Below, in pieces: positions 28,811-43,800 of a stretch of DNA of 64,000 nt. The DNA is taken from contig OZ029916.1 of assembly GCA_964023275.1 (NCBI GenBank), positions 27,255,587-27,319,586 of the forward strand. The letters are read 5' to 3'. The position numbers were made by a program, and so were the translations under genes. The stretch comes from Norana najaformis (lineage: Eukaryota > Annelida > Clitellata > Crassiclitellata > Hormogastridae). Below the pieces are notes generated by a model that saw only the letters and a program-made list of their open reading frames with translations, did not search any database and had not been told where the DNA came from. Every line of letters begins with the position of its first letter. The first letter of the stretch is position 1.

Positions 28811-31800
28811 GTAAGATCGAATCAGAATATCTCACGTACTGTGGCAGATCGTGTAGGCCTAAGCCTGCTGGGAAATGTAAAAATATTATACAGTTGCTGA
28901 ATGTAATGGATTTGTGAAATTTTGTGGGGTTGGCCGGTTCGAAATTTAGGGTATTAAATCACAGCATAATTCAAGGTGGCGCCAGCTGGTGAAGATCTTT
29001 TAAAATCTACTGCCTTATATAGGTTAATTTTTAAATGGTAATGTTGAGGACCGAGAATTGCCGGTGTTAAAACCGATACACCAACCGGAACTTTTACATA
29101 AATACTGGATGGTTGACGTGATTTTATCATTATAAGCTGCTCATGGGAGTCCTATTTACAAAATTTCTGTTGAAAATGTAGCTTTTTAAGGGATTTCCAT
29201 GGAGATTGAAACCAACACAGGACCTGAACTTTTTGATCAAGACTGGGAGTTTGACTTTTGAATTCAGGCATTTGAGAGTTTGTTGATCAACTGGACTGAA
29301 TATTGATTTCTGCGTCTGCTGTAAAGTTACAGTGAGCTAAACCTTTCTGGGCTAGTGCATGGAGTCCTGTTGCTGGATTGCTGTGGTTGTGTTTGTGCCT
29401 TATCTGATAACTCTTGCAAATTAGAACCATGATGCTGAAGATCTAATCTGATTTAATCTAATGACTTCCATCGCGCCATTATCATAATACTTAAGACATC
29501 AGTTGATGGCTGCTTCAAGTGAATTTGTGAAATAATCCATTGAAGAAAGTCAAATTCCAAACGTTCAGAGAAACCAAATGTTAGGCTACAGTGGATCAGC
29601 TAGTTGAAAGAGACGAGTCTTAAGTTTAGACATAAATGACATGAAAGAACTGACAGAATGAATAGAAATTGGCAGCAAATTCCAGCGCCGTGGTCCAGCA
29701 ACTGAAAATGCTTGGTTGTTGGTGTCTGTTCTTCTTCTAGTGCATGTGAAAAAACTGTCACCATTGTTGATGGCATGTGACCAGAATTTCTTTGGTATGC
29801 TGGTTGGTTCAGTAGCTTTCTTGGCTTTTACTGAGAAGGGCGAATCTAGGATTTCAGCTCAAAGGAGACTACATGGCGATTGTGGAACATGAGCCTATAT
29901 GGTCCAATGTGGGGTCTTGGGGCTATGCTCAGAGGGGTTCAGGGGCAAAGCCCCTCTGAAGCCCTCTGAAGCCTGGTGGGGGTCAGAGGCAAATTCCCTC
30001 TGAAGCTGAGAGGTTTTTTAAAACTACATAATTTTGGGCTATTTTCCTTGCATTAGTTTTAAATGTTGACATTGTATCATTCTGCTGCTCCTGATGAGTC
30101 ATATCTTTCTGATTGTACTGCAATTTTTTCAAAATTTGATTTCCCATTTAAACCTTCTCCAAATTACAAACTGTTAAATTTCGATCTTGGCATAAAATTG
30201 TTATAAATAAACTAAGGCATGGTATCCTGGCATCTCTTGTATGGTTCTCTCCAGCACAAATAGCTAATGAGCTGGCTGTGCAGTTTCAATGTACTTTAAC
30301 TGAGCTCCTTGATAGGCAGATCACTTTTAAAACGAAGAAAGTTGTTGAGCGCATGCCACAGCCTTGGTCTAATGCTGCTACTTCTGAGGTGCATTAGGAG
30401 TTGGTTGGAACACTGGTGGCACTACTCTCATCCTCCTTCCGATCATGCTAGTTCATCCTCTGCTAAAGAAGCCTTCTCTAGACCTTGGCAATCTGTCTAT
30501 TTACAGGCCAATATCAACTTTAATTTTGTATGAAAATTTTTTGAGCGTTTAGTTCTGAAGTGTTGGCAGACTTAATTATCTTCAAACTTGCTAATTTTAA
30601 TCCTTTCAGTCAGCGTATTGTAAGTTTCACTCAACGGAGTGTGTACTTCTTACTGTTTATAATGGCATCATGCACTCTGGTTATACCAAAAACTTGAACT
30701 GTTCTTGATGAATGAGCTGTTTCAGTTGGTGGACCTACTAGGTTTGGAACTCTTTCCCTGTATCTGTTCGTTCTGCTCGGTCACTTGTATGATTTCAGTC
30801 TCAACCCAAAACTTACCTTTCTGAAACTGATTATCCACCGTTGGCTGTCTCTCTGTGTCTCTGTGGACTGACCTTCTGGATGTTGACCTGATTGAGGTTT
30901 GGTTCTGTTGCACCATAAATTGATGCCTTGTGCATTAGACACTGCTGCTATAAAAGTTACTAAGTAATAATGATGATGATGCTGGTATTGGTGATGACAA
31001 TGATGATAGTGATGCTTCTGGTCCCATTTGGTGCTACAGATGATTATACTTTACCATACCAGTACATTTAAACTATGCTGCATGAAATTAGGTGCAGAAA
31101 ACTTGGGTTTTGAGTTTGGATTGCCATGGTTAACATGCAAATTGTTATATGATAATCTGTACAACATTGGTGTTCTCCATGTCCTGCCTAGTCATGCAAC
31201 ATTTTGGCTCATGAGATGATCATATATTGTCTTGTCTAGTGCATGACAATTTAATAAGCTCACTGAAATTCAGGAACATTCATCTACCACAGCTCCTCAG
31301 TCTGACTTACAAAGAGCCATGCTGCAGATAACCGTTAGCCATAAATTTTCTGCACCGCAGTGGATTATGGCTTGGTTGGTTGTCAGTCTAATGATTGAGT
31401 AGAAATAATGTGAAGTAGCACCGTGCAGTGTTGTAGCATTGCTCTAACAATTATTTAGGTTAATGTATTTGTTGTTGGTTGCAGGTATTGTGTTTACATT
31501 GCAGAGTAAAGGTCCTTAAATCATAATGCCTGTTTTTGATAAAGGCATGTTTACCTGCCATACTTTACCTACTTTCAGTAGCCTAATTGCCATTTTGGGG
31601 CTCCTTGTAGGATTATTCAAACGATGCTTTAAGTACATAGTCAGGGTCTGAATGAAACCCTGTTTTGCTGATTTGGTTTTGAGCCCCACAATTGTTCTTG
31701 TAATTTGGAAATGCACAAGTCGTCAACTGATGGCCCGCCAAAATCAAGCCACAGTCAGGTCAAAACTGCAAAGTCAGTCTGCTGAAACATAGAGGCAGGT

Positions 31801-34800
31801 TATGGGAGATAAACCAAATAAAAAAGTTTCCCGATCAGTGCCTTCACCAGCTCTTGCCACCTCTTCATGAGGACAAGTACTTACTTTGCACGAAGGGACA
31901 CCCTTTCGTGTTACCTTTTGTTAAATCTAAACTGTTTAAAAGTAGTTTTGTTAATCAATGTATCTTTACTTATATTTAGTTATGCATGTCCGTCTGTTAT
32001 ATTTGCCCATGTTATAATCTAGTTTAAATATGTATGTAATTATCTACAATGTAATGCATGTGTGTTTATCAGATGCTAATGAAGGCTGCTTACTTACTTA
32101 CTTATTTATATATGTCACTGTCTAATGTACAGTGCATCAGCGGATGGTTCCAAACAGTTGTGATTGATTGAGGTCATTGATTGAGGTCACTGTATGTGGG
32201 ATGCTCAACTGCAGTATTGTGCTAGACCACTGAACCATGATTTTTTAAAATGTTTTTGTCACCAGACAGCTTAGCTTTGTAGTAGTATTGCCAGAAAGAA
32301 AACTCTAACTGTTCCAGGTCACATTGTTCTCAAGTTTTCAGGATCTTTGGAGGCTTTCTGTTGCCCTGTTGCCTTACAACAGGTTAAACCCTATAATTGC
32401 CACATGAAGATTTTAGGGTAGTGCCACTGTAGAAGTCAGTGGGTGAGTTTATTTTTTTGAACGGAGTACCTACCAGTCAGTGTTCCCTCAAATTTTTTCT
32501 TGCCCTGGGTGCCTTGGTCTGCTGCATAGGTAGTAACATTTGGAACCTGCTTTCTAGTCCATGCAAGTTTGGACATCTATTGAGCGTAAACTAAAAGCTT
32601 TTAAATTGCATTGTATAACAGAAAAAGACTAACGACAAGTTAAACTTAGCCTGTTAGTGTTACATAGTGTCTTATTTGTCTTCTGGTGGACGATAAAGGA
32701 TGTTGGCGAAAAACCTACTTTTGACCTCTCCATCCTCCGTGTCCGCATTTGGCGTAACCCATCCCGTCTCCCTTTGCAGATCTATGTCTACACTCCATTG
32801 TACTACTAAGACCTGGTTAAGGCTGTGATGTTTGATACGGCTGGGTCCAGCAAAGGGAGTGTGATTGGATCCGCTGAAAGACGACGGTCTGGTGTTTGAC
32901 TGAAGTTGGTGTTTAAGGCACTGGCTGCGCTTCATAACTCAATGTACCAAATTTAGATGAGGTCATCCACGTTTTTGGCATAACTCCCTCCCCTTTCCTC
33001 ATTTGGTGACCCTTCTTCTCCCCTTTGCGGACGTTCTTAATGGACAAAGTGTTATTGCCAATGACCGTACACATGGCCTAAGTTGATTTCTTGCAATGCA
33101 CATCTATTAGGCTATAAAAGGCTGTGTGATTGATTCCGTTGCCTTTTTATTTTGTGAGGGAATCAACTTGAATTTAGTGTGTGTGTATGTCGTATACAGG
33201 GTATATTTCAAATTACTGAGAACTTGCACAGCGCAATGACCAAATGTATTATATATATATATATATATATATGTATAGATATACATATATATATATGATC
33301 ACAGTTAATATATTGGGTGCAGATGATAAAAATGTCTTTAAAATTTCATTTTCCACCCTCTTAGCCACCCCTTGGACAGTGCTGCCCGTGCAGCCACACC
33401 TCTGGCCCCCCCCCCCCCCCATTTAGCTGCACCACTGGCTAGAAGAATAGAAGAAAAGAGCTGTGCACCCTATCTTCAGAAGTCATTCGCACTTGCATTC
33501 GTACAGGCTTAGAGGGAACATTGGTATCAGTATCTTAAACTTCTATTTTTGGATGGTGCCATTCAGTGGAACCTAAGATTTTCCAACAAATTATCTGCTG
33601 CCTGCAGTGTTTAGGATTATGAGGAAATTTGAGATTGAGATTTTAATCAGAATCTGTGTACTTATTAGGGCCTTTGATCAGCAGCCCTGGGAAGGGGTGT
33701 GTCTGCAAATTCCCCAGGGGAGGTGGTTCATCTCTTTCAGTGCGTGCCTCTGTATCAAGTTGCTATGTGCGTGTTTGCATTAGTGATAGGCAAGTATTGC
33801 GTTTGCCACGGGAGTCTTTTTCTTGTCCTTAAAAGAGAATGGACATTCTACGGGATTACGTCTTCAGTTAGTTGTGTGCTTTGATGGATTTCCTTCAACT
33901 CGAAATGAGTTCTTGGTTTTACCATTTAAGCCGCTGAGTCAAAGCGGATCAATGCTAGTTTGGTTGTACAGTAGTTGGATTTCCTTCGTGGCATCTGGGT
34001 AATGTACAGTGTCAGAGGGATCCTAGTTTACCCATAGGCAGTGACAATTAGGCTAGCTCACTGGATTGAGTCCATGCCTGTAAGACTGTGTCTAGTGGTC
34101 AGTTCTTGTGATCTTTACTATGTGCGCAGTAATTGCGTAGCAGTATTGGTTAATGCCTTGTCATTGTACGGTGAGAATGTAATGTAATACTTAAATAGTA
34201 ATAGGCCTACGTCTAATTAATTATTTTTCATCACAGACCAAAGCCAGTGCTTACTGTGTTTCATAATTAATAACTGTTGGCCTGTTTTTCACCTTTGCTC
34301 GATTTGTAGATATATTCAAAGCTGTTATAATGCTTTTTTATGAGTCTTATCTAGATTCTGTGTTGTATTGCAGTGCACTTCAATTCAGTAGGTTAATAGT
34401 AGTAGTAGTAGTAGCAGTAGTAGTAGTTATAAAAATAATAATTCTTACTATTATGAATATCTGTGCTTTTTTGGTGATATGTAAGTATTACAATTAATAT
34501 TTAACTTGCAGCCAAAACTCATGGAACACTGAGGTTGAAGGGGTCTGGTGATGGTGCTTTGTCCTATCAGGAGTCACCTGATTACCAAACCCTTCCTCGA
34601 TTTGGTGCGGCACCAGATGCTCGGATTGATTTTCATTCATCAGAATTGGCAAATGATGACCCTCTGCCCAGTCGAGTTGGATTTGTAGGGATGTTCAGAC
34701 AACTTGTTCATAGTGGGAAGGATGCATTTGAGAAGGATGGCTTGGAAATCTCGGGTTCAAACCCCGGATTGGATGAAGCTGGTGCTGTATCTTTTCTGTC

Positions 34801-37800
34801 AAACGAAGCCTACCTTACAACACGAGCCATGATGTCGACTACTTTCTCGATCTCATTTAAGGTAACTGTGCTCATTGTGAGATTATTGATTTAGGGCACT
34901 TTGTAAAAAAGAATACTGTAAGAATTTAATTTTATGGACAATATCAAATTTTAGTTGTATTATACTAAATATAGAACCAATGATAATGATTTCAGTTAAT
35001 TACAATCTCTAGCACTGTTGTCAAAGCAAACATCAACGTCATAACCGTCAGCTTCACACATAAGGCTGTCGCAAAAGTAGCATAATTAGAGAATATGTCA
35101 TGTAGTCATATATTGTGTGTTTTGTTGTTTTTAAGATTTGCATCATTTCACAGACATGAAGCTTGCACATGGCTGTTGAGCTGTTTTAATTGCCTATTGT
35201 AGTTTTTCTAAAATCATTAAGTTCTTATGTAGAGCACTCTTTTCAAACAGAGAATAAAAAGTATTATTAAATGTGATTGTTGTATTACATTAAATGATTA
35301 CATTAAAATTTGGATTCTGGCAGTGCACGCCTTTGTGGATATTATGATTGATTTTAATTTCTTGCTGTATTTTTTTACATAAAATGCTCTTTTTTAAACA
35401 GCTAAGCGATTTGTTTTGGCCTTTGATTTTTAATTTTCTGGTTAATTTTTGTCTGTTGCTAAGATAAGTTCAAATTACACCATGTAACAAGTTTTTATTT
35501 TCTTTTGTTCCTGGGTAGTAAGTGTCATTTCCTAATTGCTTATGCCTCAGAAGTATAGAAAATGGCTATTATTCCCCACAAACTTTGCTTTTGTGACCAG
35601 GACAGTGATGTTCTGAAATTTACCTAATTTACCGAACATTCAAGATAACTGAAATTTACCTAATTTACCGAACATTCAAGATGAATTCAGTGCTGAGTAA
35701 ACTTGGAGTAACTGCTAGAACTTTCTAGAACTTTCGATAATATTGTAGAACATCCAAGAACCTTCTGGAACTTTCCAGAAATATAAATAGCAGTATAAAT
35801 ACAGTGGCCTTAAGCCCACCAGTTCAGTTTAGTTGTAGCTGCATAAGTAGATACATATCTGAGATGGCATCAAGAGGCTGCAAGCATCCGGCATAAGCAT
35901 TTTGCTATGTCTGCGGCCAATTTATCAAGAGGAAGAGCGAAAAAGGAAGCATCTGCTAAGATGTGTGAAGCCTATAAGGCATATTTCGGCATGCCAGTCA
36001 GGGATCAAAACAAACCCTGGGCACCTCATTTTATCTGCGAGTACTGCAAAAAAAGCTGAAGGGTAAGATGTACAATTGAAACTCGATTAGATGCCGACAT
36101 TTTATGCTATAAAAGTTTGAAATGTTGTAATTTCACAGTTTTTGAAAATATTCAATGTTATTGAACAAATATATGATGTATGAAATATGTTGCAAGAATG
36201 TCTTACACATTAGTCTTGGGTGAAATACATTTATTTTGTTTTGATCGCAGTTTAATTTTGTGCTTTTGCAGGATGGTACAGAGGGGAAAAGAGAACCATG
36301 AAGTTTGCTATCCCAAGAATTTGGCAGCAACCCACTGACCACTCAGGCAATTGCTACGTCTGCATGGTGGGTCCTTCCAAACATCGGACTGGCAAGAATG
36401 CACCTGCTATCACATATCTGGACCTTCCTTCATATATCACCCAGATGCCACACTGCCCTGAGCTTCCCGTAACCACTCCGCCGGAGAGAAAGCAGCCATC
36501 TTCAGAAGAGAGCAATAAGTCAGAGAGCGAGGAAGGCGTTGGAGATCTAGATTACAATTTCCGAGCTGAGGAGAAAAACCCATACTATCCCAACCAAAAA
36601 GACCTCAGCAACTTAATCAGAGATCTTGGTCTCACCAAGTCCAGTGCTGAACTTTTGACATCTAGGCTCAAGCAGTAGAATTTATTGGATGAAAGTGCAC
36701 AAGTCGCAGATCAGAGGAAGCTTCACCAAGCTTTTTCCAGCTTCTTCACCATTCAAGATGGGTTCTGCTTCTGCCACAGTGTGACCAGTCTGTTCAAGGC
36801 AGTTGGAATCAAGTGTAACCCGAATTAGTGGTGTCTCTCTTCATTGGCAGTTCATCCAGGAGCCTCAAAGCCATGCTGCCCATAACGGGAACAAGTACCT
36901 GTCTCTTCCTCTGGCTCACTTGGTGCCCCTCAAAAGGATTACAACAGATCAAGAGCTACTAGATGCCTTGAAGTATGATGAGTACTGATGGGAGGTCATC
37001 GGAGACTTCAAAATGGTAGCAGTCCTGATGGGTCTTCAAGGCGGTTTTACTAAGTTTTCCTGCTATCTTAGCCTTTGGGACAGCAGGGACATCCAGATGC
37101 ACTACCACAAGTGGGACTGGCCACAGTGGACCGAGTTCTCTGTGGGGTGAAACAAACATTAAGTGGGAGCCACTGGTGAACTCCAGAAGGTGCTGATGGC
37201 ACCACTGCACATCAAATTGGGCCTTATGAAACAATTTGTCACAGCTGTAGATAAGGAGTGGACAGCCTTCAAGTACCTTCAAGACTTCTTCTCTAAGCTG
37301 TCTGAAGCAAAAGTCAAAGCCAGTGTCTTTTTCAGACCACAGATGAAGAAGATCCTGGAGCGCAAAGAATTCCCCAAGAAGCTAACTAGGAAGAAGAAAG
37401 CGGCTTGGAACAGTTTTGTCACAGTGGTTAGGGGCTTCTTGGGCAATCACTAGGCCGAAAACTATGTGGAGCTGGTTGAGACTCTGGTGAAGAACTATGG
37501 CAAAATGGGCTGCAGTATGTCCCTCAGAGTCCATATCCTTGATGCTTATCTTGATAACTTCAGGGAGAACATGGGAACGTATTCGGAGGTGCAAGGCAAG
37601 TGCTTCCACCAGGATATACTGGACTTTGAACTTCGTTACCAAGGACAGTATAACGAGAACATGATGGGAGACTACATTTGGGGGCTGATTCATGAAAGTG
37701 ATTTACAGTATAACCGTAAATCTCGAAAAACTACTCGCTTCTAAATCTTTTGTGGTCATTGTTGTTTAACTGTAGTGTAAATACATGTTAATATTGATTC

Positions 37801-40800
37801 GTATGTTGCTTTTTTACTTTATTTGCACAAAACACGCAAATTTGCCCATTTCTTCATTGGAAATAGGTAATTTTAAAATATCATTGTTCTGGTCACAAAA
37901 GCAAAGTTTGAGGGAACAACAGCCATTTTCTATACTTTTGAGGCATTAGCAAGTAAGAAATAACACTTACTACCCAGGCACAAAAATTGTGTTACTTATT
38001 GTTATTTGTTTCTTCTCTGCATTAATTTAGGTCCGTTCGTGTTGTGGGCATCAAGATCTCTGTTTTCTGACTTCATAATCTGTATGGGCACAGCCAGTTT
38101 CCCGATAGTCTCTTGATTTATGCATTACTTACTTACCTACCTAGTTCATGGTGCTGCTTTTTAGTTTCAGTCATTTGTGCTACTGTTGTGTGATACCAGT
38201 AACATTATTTTCTGTCCTGTGTTTGATGCAAATTAATGTAGAACGTCTTCGACTACTAGTCGTGGACTGTCTTTGAATATGTTTCTGTTACTTTTATTGG
38301 CTGGTGATGTTGAAATAAAACCTGGACCAGTTAGAATTCAATCTGGGTTGTAGTCAATGAAATATTTGTTCTCTTCTCTTTGAAGTAAAGCTGCAGTTTT
38401 GCATAATTTTTCTTGTGGGCATTCCTTACATAACCTTGCGCTTAATGAGATCTGGCTTCAATTTAGTGATACATCAGCATTCATTTCTGATGTCACTTAG
38501 AACTCCAACTTTTCTGCCCTGAACAAGCCTTGGTGCACTGGTAAAGGTGGACAATTGCTTTTCTTTTTAGGTTGTAGCTACCACTGCTTAGGTTCATTTT
38601 GTCTATTCAAGCACCCAAGTCATTGGAGGTCCTAGCTGCTGTTGTTATTTCTGGCAACAAGTGGGTATTGCTTGTGAACATTTATTGCCCACCATCTCTC
38701 TCTAATTGACTCTTTGAATGAATTTTAGTCTCTACTTGAATATCTGATAGCCTCTGCTTCTGAAATAGTTAGTTTGGATGAGTTTAATATTCCTATTGAT
38801 GTAACTGGTCATAGCTCTTTGGCATTTCTTGATATGTTGGAAAGGTTGAACATGAAACAGCTCATTACATTTTCAACACATAATAAAGATCATACTCTGG
38901 GTATCTGTTAAGTCATTCTGGTTCACAATCACTTCATTTGGTTACTTCCATTGTGTCATTTCTTTCCAATCATATTGCCATTTTCTCAAAGTTTGACTGC
39001 CCATTTTAAACTGCCTCCTAATTACAAAATTGTTAGATTTTACTTTTGGCAAAATTTTAAAACTAAATCATGATATCTTAGCATCTTCATTATGGTTATT
39101 TCCAACACCAATAACTAATGAACTGGCTCCCACCAATAACAATACTGAAACTGAGTCCTCTTTCTCCAGACCTGTCTTTATTCAACCAGTTCAATTGATT
39201 GTTTTGCTCTGGTTGTGCCAAAAACCAGAACTGTTTTTGGTGGATAAGGATTTTTGGCTGCTGGATCTAAATTATAGAACTCTCTCTTTCTGCATCTGTT
39301 CACTCTACGTGGTCATTTGTGTCATTTCAGGCTCAACTTACAACTAACCTTTTCAGTTTGCTTATCCACCATAAGCTCCCTCTCTTTTTCACTGGACTAA
39401 CTTTCTAGATGTTGACCTGACTGTGGCTTGAGTTTGAAATGTCATCGGTTGATGCCCTGTTCATTAGAGACAGGTGCTATAGAATTTGTAAGTTACAAAT
39501 ACAGTTACACATTAACTCTGTTTGTTTTCAGATGAAAACTGTTCACAGGGATGGTCTTATTCTTTATGGTGTTATGGTTGACAAAGTGTATATGGCAGTG
39601 GAAATGTCTAGCGGGCACATGCGCTATGTATACGACATCAATGGTCTAGGATCGCACCTTCTTCGAACAAAATCAAGGCACCCTATCAATGACAACCAGT
39701 GGCATGATGTGGCCATATTCTGGAACAGTGTCACGGAACATGTGCTTCGGATTGATAACGTTACAGTTGCCAACGTTCTCTTGGAATCTGAACTGTTTGA
39801 GCTGAATGGAGAGTTGTACATAGGAGGTGTGAGCCATCAGTTGTACAACCAGTTGCCTAAAAAGGTAGAGATGATATGATGATGGATTGATATACGTCTG
39901 ACGTGTCTTTCTACCTGTCTGCCAACAAATCTCGTTTTGAAGCCAAATCTGACCCAATCTATGCCTCAGTAATACTGCTAGAATCTGATTAAGCAGCTGT
40001 TCTGTAAAAATGTTTGGCACATAAGAAGAAAGTTAACTTGTGTAATAATTACACTTTTCTTGGTTAGCTGATAAGCTGTAAAGTTTCTGGAATAGAAAAT
40101 TGCAAAAATTAAGATGCAAAGTAATGGAAAGCAATGTAGCCTTAATAGGAATGCATATCAGAATTAATCGTTCAAATAATCTTTGTCAAAACAAAAAGAA
40201 AATTTTGAAATTCATTTATTCAAATGGCAGCAGTAAACTATTTAGCTTTTTGGAGGTAGCTTTTGTCATATGAGTGGTTTCTAGAGGGTTAACAAAAAGC
40301 TATCTGGCCTTGTGATATTGTGCTGAAATGGCATGCAGTTTGGGAACGTGATGCAGAAGAGCACGGAGTGGCCAACCATTGTAGTCGGTCCAAGTGCAGG
40401 CAAAATTCCAGGCCATAATTTCCATCTGAATAAAGAGACCTGTCCAAGACATGGCACTGGCTTTAGTGCCTGATTCTGCACCAAAACATGCCATTTTTCT
40501 TGCTATTCTTGGCCTGTCTTTCAGGAATTAGCCGCGGTTCGCGTCTCAAATGAGTAAGTGAGTTAATAGCATTTCAGATGCACTTTATGTCTGTGATTGC
40601 TAACTAAGAGATGACAAGTATCAATGTTTGATTAGCTTACTGATGACAACAGCTACTAAACAGACTGATCAGTTAAAAAGAAATGAATAACTGACTAGTA
40701 GTTGATCAATAGTGAATCAATAGTTGATCAACAGCGAATCAATAAAGTTCAACGAAGGATCGTTGTTTGATCAGTTGCTGATTGGAGCAAAAACTGTTTT

Positions 40801-43800
40801 AGATGGACACATTTTTGCAACTGTACCATCGTCCTTTGCCTGATTGATTGATTGACTGATTGATTAGTCCATCATTTGATGGTATTTGGTTTGCTTGTAA
40901 TCCAAGTGTTGCCATGGTTGGTCTCTCATTCTGGACTTGGTTGCCTAACAACATGTGACATGAACTCTTTGGCTTTTCTTTGCCTATATTCTGACAGCAA
41001 TTTAAAGCCACTCGTGGCCTTGTGTTGTTAGGTTGGGCATGCCACTGAAAAGTTGTCCTTGAAGAGGTACTCCATAAGTCACAGAATAAAATTACTATTA
41101 GGAGTATAATTAACAAAGTTATTCTTGATTAAAACATGGAGTGAAATCTTTGTTTATGGTTTGGCCTAGATTCGGTCAGGTCATGGTTTCCAGGGTTGTT
41201 TGTCATCCTTTCGTCTTGAAGGCAATGAACGCCACCTGCTGGATGAAAAATTCTCCAGTATTCCAGATGAGTATAGAGACCTGATAAAACCTGGCTGCAG
41301 AGGTTGAGTTTCTTATTTTTTATATCGTAAATTGCCAGAAAAATCTTTTACATGGTCTCAAAAGACCTACACTTAAAAGGTGTGGTGACTGAGCTCGCAC
41401 CTTCGACAGCTGCCGTAACCAAACTATGGGAACGTCTTCTTAAACTGCTCTGGTTTTTGACACTTTGGAACAACCATTTGTTGAACTCTTGTGAATTACT
41501 TTAATGTTATTAGATTAGATTAGATTATATATTAGATCAGATTAGATGACATGATGACCTGTTATTTATGTGTTTGTCTTTTGATACTGAGTCTAGGTTT
41601 GATTCACGCTGCATAATGAATTTCTGTTGCCATGGCTGCACTTCAACCAAAGACATAAATAAATGGTGAATTGGTGAATGGATGGATGAATGGATGGATG
41701 GATGAATGGATGGATGGATGGATCTGAGGTTGGATTATGAGCACCATTGATTGATCCCCTAAGAATTTGAGGCTATCCATAAACATGATTAGAAATTAAA
41801 TAATTATGAGATATATGTAGCCATTTACTTTACATTTACCTGGATATGATTGTAGTGTTTGCACTGCACTGTATTGTAATCAGTCACTTATGTAGCACAA
41901 TATGACGAAATTGTCTCAGTTTTACACAGGTTCTAGAACTGCCCTGTTTTAAGTATAATCACAGTGCCAATGTTTTTCAGAGCCCTTGAGCAGCTGCACC
42001 CTGGCATCATGTGAAAATGGAGGGGAATGTGTCCAGGGAATCAAGGATTTCTACTGCATCTGTGATATGACGTCATTTACGGGACCCACTTGCAGTGATG
42101 GTAAGCCGTTATGCCATACATTAAGTTTGGCAAAATGACATTTATGCTAATTGTTTTTCTTTGTATACCCCAGACCTGACTTTTACTTTGCCCCTAAATC
42201 CAGATCCTGGATCCTCTCTTGGCAGGGGTTATTCTTGATTAGGAAGGTTGTGGTGTTGACTGCATGGAGCACAGCATTTTAAATGATGGTGAGGAAGTGT
42301 TGGAACCAGATGGAAGATTGATGCTGGTATTGGTAACACCTGTTTGCTTGCGCTATAGAAATCCTCGGAAGGTGAACATGATGGTTATTACTTTAATGGT
42401 AATGAAAAGTTAGTGGAAAGGTGATAATGTCTTTAGTTACATGCATGTACCGTTTATGGTTGCTCTGAATTAACTTGACATGATTGTCTTTCTGATTGAA
42501 GTGATAATTACTGATGATGATACCAGTGAATTTTTATGAAAGTGGTAGTGGTAATTGTATATGTTGGTGATTGGCAGTGTTCCTTTTACAAACAGTGATA
42601 TTTTCTCTCAGTAAAGCTTTGGGCTACAGGTGGAAAATGTATTTGCTTGCATTACAAATATGGACCTGAGGTAACAGCAAACCAAAACAAGAGTCAGTGA
42701 CTCACCAGCTCACTGCCCTGAGATAAACAAGGCACCAAATGCCAGTTTCTATCCAGGAATGTGTTTCTCAAAATTAAGTGCCATTTCAAGTTGATTAAGA
42801 TGAAGAACCTGGCAACCTCACGGTTCGTTAAATTAGTGAGAACACTGAAGTTGATGAGCTGAATAAAGCTTCATCGTGCAACCACAGTGGCGTCTGACGA
42901 TGTTCTGTTTGGTGCAGTGCATTGTCTGGATTGCCTAATTCTGTTTCATTTAGAATGGCTTAATTTGCAGACAGCATAGCTTATGGTTTTGGCGAGCGAG
43001 GAGGAGTCATCCGCTTCCAATTTCCCAACAGTGCGCCTCCGAACACAAAGCAAGACTCGGTTGCATTTGGCATTAGCACCTTGCAGTCAGATGCAGTGTT
43101 GCTGAGAATCACGAGTTTTAACTTAAAGGATTTAATTGAAATTGAACTGGTGAGTTGGAAAAGAACATACTTTTGTGCTTTGGAACAAGTTGTAAATGCT
43201 TTCTTGTCTTTTATGCTTAATGTATCCTTGTTTTCAACGTCTTTTTTATTGTTTCTTGTCGTGCATTTCTCCATCTTTCTTTTTGTTTAATTTATGACTA
43301 CTGTTCCAATTTTACTTTTTTCACATTTTTGTATTGATTACATCTTTGCCCCTTTAGGCAGCTTTCCCCATTCATCGTTGTCATCATCATAGTCTTTATC
43401 ATCACTGGCTGGTGATTATGTAGTCCCAATTTTTAGGCAGCATAGCTTATGGATAGGCAGTTTATTTTCCTAGATAATTAATTATTCTTTGCAAAGGTTT
43501 ATCCTCATTTACATTCTTTTATCTGTTTCAAATATTCATAATTGTTCAGCTTTTCATTGACTTTTGAGGATTGTATTTAACCTGCTGATTATAAAAGCAA
43601 CTTTAGATGCAATCAAGATGTAATACACAATGCAAAAACACGTGAAAATGCATATCTAGACGATATAGTTATTTTCAGAACGATGGTTTTGTGTCCGTCA
43701 AATACAATCTTGGTGTTGCTGATCACCATCTTGGCGAAATGATTCACAGAATCAATGATGACATTTACCATGTGGTGCGATTCTGTCGTGTGGGTGCCAG

